From NCBI RefSeq assembly GCF_000988165.1, contig NW_020169394.1, positions 1 to 12,461 of the forward strand: 12,461 nt of DNA. The letters are read 5' to 3'. The notes beneath the pieces are model-generated. The model saw only the letters and a program-made list of their open reading frames with translations. It ran no database searches and was not told the origin of the DNA. The stretch comes from Vairimorpha ceranae. Its lineage: Eukaryota > Microsporidia > Nosematidae. The position numbers and the translations under genes are program-made. The stretch's first letter is position 1. Every line of letters starts with the position of its first letter. Below, one piece after another: positions 1 to 8,065 of the stretch.

Positions 1-1
1 A

Positions 2-279
2 GTTCGTGCAACCAAGATATGGGTTGAAAACAATAACATTGATTGTATGAACTGGTCACCATTAAGTCCAGATCTTAATCCTGTTGAAAATTAATGGGCA
101 GAATGTCGAAAATAATTTATAGAGACGGGAAACAATTTAATAATATTCAAGATTTACATTCTGCAATATTAGTAGCCTGATCAAGTATTATACCCGAAAA
201 TTTGTTAAAATATGTCAACGAAATGCAGAAGAGTATGATCGACGTTGTATAAGGAAAAGGTGATAAAATTAATAAATAA
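2..279 (+). pseudogene. Tc1/mariner transposase, C-terminal fragment
   Basis: This is the C-terminal end of a DDE transposase that would cut and paste its own DNA at TA sites. Reading from base 2 gives WSPLSPDLNPVEN followed by a stop where the family usually has Leu, then WAE. This is the family motif around the third catalytic residue, and the Glu codon (86-88) is intact. A frameshift near 110-112 moves the frame, which then runs IIYRDGKQFNNIQDLHSA with one stop (174-176) to the usual tail IPENLLKYVNEM and GKGDKINK; a further in-frame stop lies at 250-252. The second catalytic Asp should lie 34 residues upstream, just outside the window. No 3' inverted repeat was found in the following 300 bases. 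It is a different copy from the mariner at 8767: the aligned tails differ clearly. Certainly non-functional here. Confidence 0.88.
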
Positions 280-744
280 GTTTTGTTTTATTTTTTGAAT
301 TACTTTTTTTTAAAAAACATCAAAACCATCATGTCCCTGAAAAAAGTTAATGCAGTTTAAAATCACTTTTCTGAATCAAAAACTAATAAATAATAGATAT
401 TATTATTTTAAGCATGTGTTTATATTTTACAATTTGAGTTAAATGAGACGTCCCGTTTAATTGTTAGACTAATTATTTTTTTTAAGCGTTTTGTAGTAGC
501 TTAGATTAGAAAAATAAAATCACGCAGTAGTTTATTGTAACAAAATAAAAAAAAATGTAATATTTACAATTCTTAAACGTGTTTTTAGGGGGGGGGAGTC
601 TTAAGATTTTGACGGGCCCCTTAAGACAAAAAAATCCAAAAACCAGATTAGACATATATAAAATAAGATTCAATAAAAGGTATTTTTACCTTATTTTAAT
701 TACAACGTTTAAACACGAATAATGATTTTAGAATTGTATCTTAT
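280..744. other. AT-rich non-coding spacer
   Basis: No coding frame with recognisable protein content was found on either strand. The stretch is AT-rich with A and T homopolymers, broken by a run of nine G (588-596) and by a GC-containing repeat motif described separately. A small hairpin (AAGGTA/TACCTT) lies near 680-695. No copy of the 3' LTR found at 3301-3488 was recognised here, so the 5' LTR of the downstream gypsy element appears to be missing or too decayed to see. Confidence 0.6.
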
Positions 745-795
745 TTGATTTTGCACAGAAAAAAATTTTTTTTTAGGTGTCTTAAGATTTTGACG
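598..795. repeat. Repeated TTAA-centred motif (GTCTTAAGATTTTGACG)
   Basis: The 17-base string GTCTTAAGATTTTGACG occurs identically at 598-614 and 779-795. The 8-base core GTCTTAAG also occurs inverted at 620-627 as CTTAAGAC. Each copy, read in its own direction, is preceded by a T-rich tract. The inverted pair 620-627 and 779-786 could be the ends of a small inverted-repeat element of about 170 bp with TTAA at each edge, as piggyBac-type elements have. The inner ends barely match beyond GAC plus an A/T run, so this is tentative. A simple 181-base tandem duplication that later diverged is an alternative. Confidence 0.45.
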
Positions 796-1640
796 CGCAC
801 TGAATGTAACAAAAGAGAAGCCGGAAACGAAGTGAACACCAATTGCGGAGAAGCGCAGAAGATCATCGACAAATACGTTGAAGAAGTAGGTAACTTGGGA
901 AGTGACATTACGAACAGTTTTAAAGTCAAACATCAGATCTCCCCTAGAAAGTGGGAGACAATAGCAAACAAAAGAAAACTCTCCTATGAATGGAAAGAAA
1001 AGAGAATTTTTAAAAGATGGATGCATCAAACTAGCACGGGAAGGGATAATAGAAGAAAGCTTGAGCATATAGAACTCACCAGTTGTCATAACACCGAAAA
1101 GAACTAAAGGATTTAGATTGTGCATCGATTTTAGGAACTAAATTAGAAAACAGTTAAGAAGATATGTCAACCACCACCATCAGCAGCGAAGGAATGTATA
1201 AATACGTTAAGTGGGGTGACAGTTTTCTTCCAGCTAAACCTTGAACATAGATATCACTAAATTCCACACCAAAAGATTCTGAAGAATACGCAGCAGTCAT
1301 GGCACCATTTGGTAAATTTCAGCACAGGATGATGCCATTCGGATTGACAAATGCACCGGCTACATTCCAACAACTTGAGTAAATGATATTCCGAAACCAG
1401 ATAAAGAAAGTATCGTTGTATACCTAAATGATATTACGATATACTCCAAGAATTATGAATAAAATCATAAAGACATTTAAGTAGTTCCAGATCTACTACT
1501 TGTCAACGGTTTAAGATTAAATAAGAAGAAATGTCATTTTTGCAAAGCAGAGGTCAAACCTTGGGATTTGTAGTTAAAGAAGGAAAGTACACCCAGACAG
1601 AGAAAGGTTGGGGCTATTTAAAAACACAATAAGCCTTTTG
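745..1640 (+). pseudogene. Ty3/gypsy pol, pre-RT linker and reverse transcriptase (element 1)
   Basis: This is the reverse transcriptase of an LTR retrotransposon, which would copy element RNA into cDNA. From about 800 the frame reads a linker ending in FKVKHQI, the usual gypsy lead-in, then KRKLSYEWKEK. After a frameshift comes GIIEESLSI, a stop (1070-1072), then NSPVVITPKR and FRLCIDFRN, the fingers of the RT. Later blocks in other frames are TLSGVTVFFQLNLE (from 1171), APFGKFQHRMMPFGLTNAPA (1275 on), VYLNDITIYSKN (1418 on) and LGFVVKEGKYTQTEK (1561 on). All three forward frames are needed, so there are at least four frameshifts plus several stops. The motif A Asp is Asn (AAC, 1237-1239) and YLDD has become YLND (AAT, 1427-1429), so the enzyme would be dead even if the frame were whole. 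No Gag or protease was recognised upstream. Confidence 0.9.
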
Positions 1641-2206
1641 CCATAAAATAATTACATTCATTTGTTGGATGTGTAGGTTATTTTCGAAACTTTATCAAGG
1701 GGGTTTGAAGAAAGATGTATAAATTAAATCAAATTATTAACAGGAAGTTGAAATTTGATCAAGCTCTAGTCGATAAGAAGATGGAAACCTTAAGGAAAGA
1801 GTTAATTGGATCGCTGTGGCTAGCATTACCGGACATAGATGAACACTTTACTGTTGAATCTGATGCGTCGGACTATTGCATCGGAGGCGTGATAAGGCAA
1901 GTTCAGAAGGGTAAAGAGGCAGCAATTAGATTTTGAAGTAGAAATCTCATCGAAGCAAAAAAGAGTTACTCGACACTCGAAAAAGAGACACTCGCCTTTA
2001 TTTACGCTTTGAAAATATTAAAAAGTTACTTGCATAAAAGATTTATTGTACTAACGGACCATAAGTCATTGATCTGGTTGTACAAAACGAGGAGCTTTCA
2101 AGGGAGGTTAGCAAGATGGTTGATGTTCCCTTGTGATATGGATTTTAAGATTTAATATATGAAAGGTACATCTAACGTGGTTGCAGACTATGTGTCGCGA
2201 ATGTAA
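1641..2206 (+). pseudogene. Ty3/gypsy RNase H domain (element 1)
   Basis: This is the RNase H domain of the same pol, which removes the RNA strand of RNA:DNA hybrids. It runs in a single frame from the RT thumb (SFVGCVGYFRNFIKG) through the domain to VVADYVSRM. Stops interrupt it at 1706, 1934, 2153 and 2204, but there is no frameshift. The three expected acidic residues are present: Asp in VESDASDY (1862-1864), Glu in TLEKETLA (1985-1987) and Asp in LTDHKSL (2057-2059). The frame carries straight on into the integrase. Decay here is milder than in the RT just upstream, which needs several frame changes over a similar length. Confidence 0.9.
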
Positions 2207-3331
2207 CTGAAGGCAATTTGTAAAGGAAGTGCCAATGAGGTGATTATAGGGGCGCGTCAATTGACGGGACACAGTTGTGCGAATAATACTTACATTTTTT
2301 TGAAAACACAATGGATGGAAAACGACATTACGAAAGAAAAAGTAAAGGAGGTCGTCAGAATATGTGAAACATGCATAAATTTCAAGAAAAACTAGAAGTT
2401 TAGACAGTATCCAACAAATATTGACGGAGAATTTCTCAGAGGGGGGGGAATTGACTGTATTGGACCACTGCCGAAATCGACATTAGGATGCAAATTTATT
2501 GTCTTAGCAACAGACTACTACACAAAATGGACAGAAGGAAAGGCTTTAAAAAGTAGGTCGGCTAAAGAAATAACAAGATTTTTAGTCGAGGATGTATTCT
2601 CGAGGCATGGTGTCGTAAAGGAAATTAGGAGTGACCAAGGACTCGAGTTTTTGAATGAATTGGTGAGATATGTAGCGGCATTTTGGAATACTAAGATAAA
2701 GCACTCATCCCCCATCTTCCACAACCAAACGAATTGGCGGAAAGGACAAACCAGAAGATCGTAACTAAGATATCAAAGGCGATGGTGGACTGCGGATCGA
2801 GCTGGGATAAAGTGCTACCGTACGTTTTATTTCAATACAAAATTGGAATGGTTGAAAGGTTAAATGCGTTGCCACTCATGATGTGTTACGGACGAAATCT
2901 GAGTGTACAATATAATGTAATAAAGTTTCGAAGGAAGTTGAAAGTTTTTTGTCTAACCTAGTTGAGTACCTAAAGGAAAAAACGAAATTTCTGACCTTAA
3001 AGAAAGAAAAGTTTAACATAGCACACGAAAAAAGTATTAAAGCTACGGATGCAAGAAATGAAAGCATGATAGATCCAGAAGATTTGGATATAGGAGACAG
3101 AGCCTCGGTAAGAAGCACAGGTTGCTAAACAGAAAATTTGAATCTTTTTATCAGGAGCCGTTTGAAGTAGGAAGTAACAAAGAACGTGTGGCTTGCAGAA
3201 TTAAGGATGTAAACACGGGTTCTGTGTATGAAATCAATCGTAAAGACATTGTTAAGCTTAACTCCAAAAGTACAGCATCTAATCTGAATGAAGGGGAAAG
3301 TGTTGGCGCCCATGAAGCTCAACAAGAATGA
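2207..3331 (+). pseudogene. Ty3/gypsy integrase (element 1)
   Basis: This is the integrase that would insert the cDNA. The zinc-binding N-terminus reads ARQLTGHSCANNTY then ICETC: the two Cys and the second His are kept, but the first His position is Arg (CGT, 2255-2257). The catalytic core has Asp in GIDCIGPLPKS (2453-2455), Asp in RSDQGLEF (2633-2635) and, after a one-base shift near 2710, Glu in LAERTNQK (2740-2742), a D,D35E arrangement. The C-terminal region passes through MMCYGRNLSVQ and a Lys-rich stretch, with another frameshift near 3110, to an SH3-like end (FYQEPFEVGS, YEINRKDIVKLNS) and the stop at 3329-3331. One stop (2393) lies in the finger region. All catalytic acids survive, yet the frame is broken. 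The last codons overlap the polypurine tract and the start of the LTR, as is common in this family. Confidence 0.92.
3290..3300 (+). promoter_or_regulatory. Polypurine tract of gypsy element 1
   Basis: An 11-base all-purine run, GAAGGGGAAAG, sits directly before TGTTG, the putative first bases of the 3' LTR. In LTR retrotransposons this tract survives RNase H and primes plus-strand synthesis. The other two gypsy fragments show a G-tract immediately before TG in the same position relative to their integrase. Confidence 0.65.
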
Positions 3332-3488
3332 ATTATTTTTGAGACCGTTTTATAATGTAAAATCGGCCTGTCAGTCTCACTCTGAAACGGAGTTTCGCAT
3401 ATTTATGTAAATATGCGAAAAAACGAAAAGGGGTTGAAAAAGAGAACAAATAAACGCTATTTAGTAAATCAACCCGTTGACCACAACA
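3301..3488 (+). repeat. 3' LTR of gypsy element 1 (188 bp)
   Basis: The block begins TGTTG right after the polypurine tract and ends CAACA, giving the expected TG...CA ends with 5-bp inverted termini. It has a TATA-like box (TATAAT, 3351-3356) and a poly(A) signal (AATAAA, 3449-3454) in the order expected of U3 then R. The end is independently supported: from 3489 the sequence reads immediately as the zinc-finger part of another gypsy integrase. The length is short for an LTR but plausible. The first 30 bases still encode the integrase tail. No second copy exists in the window, so boundaries come from structure alone. A perfect 28-bp palindrome lies inside. Confidence 0.68.
3393..3420. repeat. 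Perfect 13-bp inverted repeat inside the LTR
   Basis: TTTCGCATATTTA (3393-3405) is followed by the two bases TG and then its exact reverse complement (3408-3420). An adjacent smaller hairpin, GAAAC-GGA-GTTTC, overlaps its left edge. In RNA this would form a stable stem-loop near the expected U3/R region, upstream of the AATAAA. Confidence 0.85.
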
Positions 3489-4286
3489 CTTGTATATTAG
3501 TAATATTATACTAATGATTTTAAAAACTGTAAATAACTGTAGTGTTTGCAAAAAATACAAAATAATTAACAGTCAGCCTCAAAACAATGCAAAAATAGAA
3601 GCAACAAAGTTATATGAAAGGATTTCAACTGGCATTTTTGGTTCTTTAAATATTATATCGGCAACTTAGATCCGGAGGAGAAGGCAGGATATATCCTAAC
3701 AACGTTAGATATATTCTTGAGAGAAACAAAATTATTCTTCTTTAAATCAATCAAATCCCAAGAACTTATTGACGCAATAAAAACATGGATCGAACAAAAA
3801 GGAATTCCCAAGCATCTAATATCAGATGACGGTAGACAATATATTTCTACGAAGTTTAAGGACTACTTACTAATTACAGGAATTATTCACATATATAATT
3901 CCAATGTACATCCAAGGTCAAATGAAGTTTCAGAACGTATAAATCAAACTATTGCATTCATATTGGCAATTAGCAAACATAAAGATATCAAAGAAGCTGT
4001 AAAAATGGCAAAAGATACGCTTAATATTAATTATAATAGAGGCATCAAGGCATCTCCATACCTTATAGCCAATAAAAAGGATTTCTATGATGTTGATAAC
4101 AAATGTCAAAATTATTTACATAAAATATAACAGGTTAAACAGGTACCAAAGCTTTAAATAGATGAGCAAGTTTTCAAACGAATTCTTAAGGCCGGTAAGT
4201 TAGATCGAAAATATGGAAGCAAGAGAACTATTGAAGAAATAGGACCAAAAGGGAACTGGGTATGGTTAAAAAATGTCCATTCTTAG
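3489..4286 (+). pseudogene. Ty3/gypsy integrase (element 2), 5' part interrupted
   Basis: This is a second, distinct gypsy integrase. It opens in frame immediately after the LTR of element 1, with CSVCKKYK (3538 on), the Cys pair of the zinc finger, then LYERISTGIFGSLN, the start of the core; here the first catalytic Asp appears as Gly (GGC, 3631-3633). After one frameshift near 3655 a single frame runs to 4286 with stops only at 4128 and 4155. It has Asp in LISDDGRQY (3825-3827) and Glu in EVSERINQT (3933-3935), 35 residues apart. The C-terminal SH3-like part reads GSKRTIEEIGPKGNWVWLK. Its 5' half (RT, RNase H) is absent from the window. The relatively intact frame suggests it decayed less than element 1 pol, even though element 1 sits in its 5' side. 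Confidence 0.9.
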
Positions 4287-4317
4287 ACACATGTCCGTCG
4301 CTAAAGCGTTAGAGTCT

Positions 4318-4323
4318 GGGGGG
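4318..4323 (+). promoter_or_regulatory. Polypurine tract of gypsy element 2 and LTR start
   Basis: GAGTCTGGGGGG sits 30 bases after the integrase stop and is followed by TGGCAAAATC at 4324, the expected TG start of a 3' LTR. The shifted frame here reads SLGGG, a common end of gypsy polyproteins. The far end of this LTR could not be fixed: no matching TGCCA end was found in a sensible place. Confidence 0.5.
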
Positions 4324-4908
4324 TGGCAAAATCTGGTATAATTCTCAAACCATATTTTTATAACGAACAAATAATTTATTTGATTAGTTTAAAACGTCAC
4401 ATATTGGTGATTTCATTTCTTTAAAAAATTATGTTTATTAATTAAACATAAATATAAATAAGAAAATTAATAAAAAGACGTGAGTAAAAGTAGTTCTAAT
4501 TACCGCAACACCTATAAAAATAAAACTTATTGTAACAAAACACTCTTTACCTGGGAATTTACGAGTCTTCTCACAGCATCATTGAATGCTTTATTGTCAT
4601 AGGCACAACTCCTGGCAAGCACGCCAAAAATAAATAAATAAATTTAATGTTTAAGAACGTGGTACGGTACCACAGTAAATTTAAAAAAACAAATTCTATT
4701 TTTTAATGTCGCTACGGTATTTAAGGTTAGGCAGGCAAGGTAAGTCGATGAGAAAAAATGCAAAAAAAATAATATTTTCGCTTTATATAAAAAAATCTGA
4801 AGGGTTGCTTTACTTAGCATTTTTGCTAACTTTTTCTAACTTTGTGTAAAAACGCCTTTAAAAATATTTTTTATTTTAATTGCCCTTCTTTTTTAAGGGA
4901 AAATTAAT
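4324..4908. other. Probable LTR of element 2 plus AT-rich spacer
   Basis: No coding content was recognised. The left part is presumably the 3' LTR of element 2, starting TGGCA, with AT-rich sequence and several AATAAA-like strings, including one in an AATA-repeat tract near 4629-4645. A compact palindrome lies at 4659-4673. A CCCTT/AAGGG hairpin lies near 4883-4899, just before the third integrase fragment becomes readable. Confidence 0.4.
4659..4673. repeat. 7-bp palindrome GTGGTAC-G-GTACCAC
   Basis: GTGGTAC at 4659-4665 and its exact reverse complement at 4667-4673 are separated by one G. It stands out because it is GC-richer than its AT-rich surroundings. No role can be assigned; it could be a remnant of a transposon end or simply chance. 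Confidence 0.6.
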
Positions 4909-5950
4909 GTAGGCAAATTCGCTTTGAAGGCTTCAAAAATTAAAAGAAATAATAGGCAATTGTGTTATGTGTAAAGCATGTAAAAAACAAGCAAAAATCC
5001 TAAATCATATAGCAATAACAGCAAAAGAATTATTTGAAAGGTTTGTATAGACATATTTAGACCAATCGACTAAACAAATTCAAAACATCAAAAGCTCTTA
5101 AAAGGGGATATTTCTTAACAATAAAAGACGTATTTACAAGATTGAGTAAAATTTTTTTCAATAAATTACAGATGAAATTATTATTAAAAACATTATAAAA
5201 TGGATCACAGAATTTACAGTTCCAAAATCGCTGACCTCGGGCAACGGTACACAATTTACAAGCGAAAAATTCTTACAAAATCAAAAGATGTGCTAACTCA
5301 ATTCATGCACCAATATATAAACGTGCATCTAACAAAATTGCAAAAAGAATCAACGGTATTCTGTCTGGGATCATTCGAATTTATAAAAAAATTATATTAT
5401 CAGAAGTTATAAAAAATGCATACAAGATTCAACTATAACTTTAGAAGCTTTATTTTACATTCGCCTTTTGAGAGGAACAATAAAAGAACTTTAAATTTAG
5501 ATAAAAACTTAATTTTAGAATTTGAGGAAAAAAATAAAAGCAAACGATCAACAGAAAACAAAAGAAAGTAGAGGGGGAACGAGCTCGTATAAATAAAAAA
5601 CTTGCATGCAAAAAAATCAAGTCTAATACGAAAAATCGTATACTATTGCAGAAGTGTGAACAAAAAATCAATGGGTTAAACTATCAGGAAAAAGGAATAG
5701 ATTCACATAGGAGAAATCAAATGAAATGGCGAAATGTGGTATACTGTTTAATTAAAGTAAATATCGTCAATTTCAAATGTCAAGACGTTTGATAATAGTG
5801 CTATAAATAAATATCATCAAACAAGGAGTGATATCGTTCCTGACAAGAAAAATAAATCAGTTTATAAAAAATCTATTGTGGAACAATACCTCCCAGGAGG
5901 ATATGTCACTGTGATTTTTTTGTTCTTTCTAGACTGTTATTTTATATTCT
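4909..5950 (+). pseudogene. Ty3/gypsy integrase (element 3)
   Basis: This is a third gypsy integrase, heavily broken. CKACKKQAK (4970 on) is the Cys pair of the zinc finger, followed by AKELFERF. The core starts as IDIFRPID with Asp at 5050-5052, then GYFLTIKDVFTRLSK. The second catalytic Asp is Gly: SGNGTQFTSEKF, GGC at 5240-5242. The third is Lys: IAKRINGIL, AAA at 5343-5345. Downstream come YNFRSFILHSPFE and, near 5840-5925, DKKNKSVYKKS and VEQYLPGGYV, which resemble the C-terminal region of such integrases. At least five frame changes are needed. Its layout resembles element 2 more than element 1. The 5' domains of this element are missing, so it is a 3' fragment. Confidence 0.85.
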
Positions 5951-6165
5951 AATAATAGTACTGCCGTTTCTACCTGAAATTGCGCGTGCTTTTTAGAAAT
6001 AAAAGTATATAGACTTGTTTTTAAAAAAAGCTTTCATAGAGAATATAATTTATTTAATATTTTCTTTAATTACTTTTATAAAAAAAAATTTTATTAAATT
6101 TTTGAAAAAACCAATACTTGTATTGTGACTTAAAAAATTCCAGTGACAACCATCGGTCAGTTATT

Positions 6166-6172
6166 GGGGGGG
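6166..6172 (+). promoter_or_regulatory. Polypurine tract of gypsy element 3
   Basis: A run of seven G is followed by TGTTAAAT, the expected start of an LTR. The frame just before reads DNHRSVIGG, like the usual C-terminal end of gypsy polyproteins. Between the last readable integrase codons (5950) and this point about 215 bases are AT-rich and not readable as protein. Confidence 0.6.
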
Positions 6173-6370
6173 TGTTAAATACTATAAAGTTTTTTCATGA
6201 TTGGTTATAAGATTGTACAGATATAGTTTTTATTACAAAATATAAAAAAGTCTAATCAATTAATAAATTATTAAATATATTCTCTACGTTCATATTCTTT
6301 ATCATTACTCTCCATAATTCCTTTTAAAGGGGAAATTAATCGATTAATATCTGTAGATAAATGAGTAACA
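6173..6370 (+). repeat. Putative LTR of gypsy element 3 (198 bp)
   Basis: It begins TGTTA directly after the G-tract and ends TAACA at 6366-6370, giving matching 5-bp inverted termini and a length close to the 188-bp LTR of element 1. A TATAAA-like string lies near its start (6183-6188). TAACA is a common string in such AT-rich DNA, so the end is uncertain. It gains some support because the minus-strand gene's stop lies only five bases beyond. Confidence 0.45.
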
Positions 6371-6374
6371 GACT

Positions 6375-7759
6375 TTATAAATTATTTCTTTCCTTTTTCA
6401 AAAAATTCTGAGAGCCCTCTAATCTTTCAATAAGCATTTTTATAATTACAATAATACATGCAAGCTTTACAGCTCGTGAAATATTTGTATGTCTTTTTGT
6501 GATATCTTTACATTAGTTGTAAATAAGATAAAAATTTTTCTTAATAATATAAATATTTAGATTAAAAAACAAAAAATGCTTTATCACTTCTTTAATAAAC
6601 ATGTTGTATTCTATTATTAATTTCTTTACAGACTCACATGAAGATTCTGTAAAAAAAGAATTTTTTTCTATATTTTTTACTTGAAATTCAACACTTTTGT
6701 TTAAATATCTTTTTCTCAAATTATAACATTTTTTAATCATCGATAACTCAGATATAAGTTTTTTGTTCTTATTTCCAACAAAAAAAATCTTTTGAAATTA
6801 AAATTGGTTCTTTTTAGCTTTTTTAAATAAAGATTTAAATAGTTTTAGGTTTTCTTTAGAAAAATCTATAAATAAATTCATTATTTTTGATTGTTGATTA
6901 CTAAATTGTAATGTTCCATTCTGAAATACAAGATTATTATGATTTAAGTGTTCTTTATAAGTTAGAACCTCATTAAATTTTTTTAGCACAAACATCATAA
7001 AAATTATTTAGTAAGTCTTCTTTATCTTTACGTAGTATTTTTTCTTTACATTTTGTATAATTATTTAGATTTTCATTTTTATTATTTATCGTCTTATTGA
7101 GTTTAATACTGCATCATATTGTTTTAAAGATTCAAAAAATTTAAATGAACTACTATCGCATATACTTGAACTATTTTAAAAATTTTCTTCCAAATCTCTT
7201 GCATTTTCAGAAGTACTACATTTATTATTGTCGTCTAATTTAAGTTTTTTCCAAACTGGCTTTTCGAAAGTTTTGTAATTTTTAGCTGCTAAATGCTGAG
7301 AATTTATTGTATCAAAAATAAGATTATCAGATACAGAACCATATATATTTTTATACCGTAATTTTTCTTCTAATTCTACAGTATTCTCAACTATCTTTGT
7401 TAGCTTAAAGCTTTTTTGGTCCAAAAATTGCTTTGTGATATTGTTACCATTTGAAATTTGATTAAATTGTTTTTTCTTTTTGCGCTATAAAAGTCTTTCC
7501 TATTACTTACGACAGATTCTATAGTACCAATAAGTTCATTATTTGTTGAGGTATAAATGTCTGCAAAAAAGTAAAGAAATTTAAACTTTTATAGGATATT
7601 TCAAAAAAGTTTTTTATTAAACTGATAAAGATTTTAACAGCTTTTTTAAAATAAAATGGAATGAACTTTTATGATTTACAAAATAATCTTTGCGAAATGA
7701 TGCAATCTAGAATATAACTTATCAGTAAATGTTACTTGCTTACTTAGTTTCATATCCAT
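6375..7759 (-). pseudogene. Unrecognised broken gene, Lys/Asn/Phe-rich, about 460 codons
   Basis: The only long coding signal that does not look like a transposon. Read on the minus strand, an ATG at 7759 gives MDMKLSKQVTFTDKLYSRL and stops after 27 codons. Readable protein then continues in changing frames: SLIKNFFEISYKSLNFF (about 7620-7570), IYTSTNNELIGTIESVVSNR (7558 on), ITKQFLDQKSFKLTKIVEN, KTFEKPVWKKLKLDDNNK (ends 7176), SSFKFFESLKQYD, NNYTKCKEKILRKDKEDLL, then MNLFIDFSKENLKLF (to 6798), ESVKKLIIEYNMFIKEV (to 6513) and finally ITKRHTNISRAVKLAC to a stop at 6375-6377. About five frameshifts and three stops separate these pieces. Several segments look helical and charged; no catalytic motif, signal peptide or clear membrane span was recognised. 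It may be a lineage-specific host gene now decayed, or an unfamiliar element ORF. The reading is mine and the exact shift points are approximate. Confidence 0.6.
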
Positions 7760-8065
7760 TAGAAAACCTTTATTCTTTCTACATTATAAATATTAATTTG
7801 TTTTTTCTAAAAGTTTTAATTAGCATGAATTTTAGAAAAATAATGTAAATTAAAAAAATTATAATTAATTAAAAATTTATAAAAAGTTTTTACAAAAGTT
7901 TTTAAAAAATAAACCTTCGATGGGCGCTACTTTTACCCTGCTTTTAAAAAAATACTTTTAGCCCCAAATTACTAGAAGATATAAAACTAAAACTGTTGAA
8001 GCGAGAGAGTATATAGCATTGAGGATATCTGAGCTATTACGATCAACGAAGTTTACACTGGCAAT
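7760..8065. other. AT-rich spacer between minus-strand gene and Merlin fragment
   Basis: No coding content was recognised. It would hold the 5' flank of the minus-strand gene and, to the right, the 5' end of the Merlin element. The stretch 7918-7945 is GC-richer than its surroundings (GATGGGCGCTAC, then TTTTACCCTG) but matches nothing I recognise. Merlin terminal repeats could not be identified. Confidence 0.5.

Noticed and set aside
588..596. Nine-G run as the polypurine tract of a fourth gypsy element
   Set aside because: It is not followed by TG, and no integrase-like sequence precedes it.
709..1125. Long minus-strand open frame (138 codons) opposite the gypsy RT lead-in
   Set aside because: It is antisense to a sequence that reads as gypsy linker and RT on the plus strand, and the translation matches no family I know. 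Taken as a shadow frame.
1706..2395. Stop codon reassignment, since the gypsy RNase H/integrase frame continues through stops
   Set aside because: TGA, TAA and TAG all occur, at positions where the family has different residues, and frameshifts are also present. Decay explains this better.
2441..2448. Eight-G run as a polypurine tract or regulatory site
   Set aside because: It lies in frame inside the integrase core just before GIDCIGPLP, so it is explained by Gly codons, possibly with slippage.
4629..4645. AATA microsatellite as a meaningful repeat
   Set aside because: Only about four short units in AT-rich DNA; expected by chance.
7561..7580. Apparent 3' splice site (T-rich tract then TTTTTTGCAG) within the minus-strand gene
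   Set aside because: Protein-like sequence continues on both sides of it in different frames, so a frameshift is at least as likely, and no matching 5' splice site or branch point was identified.
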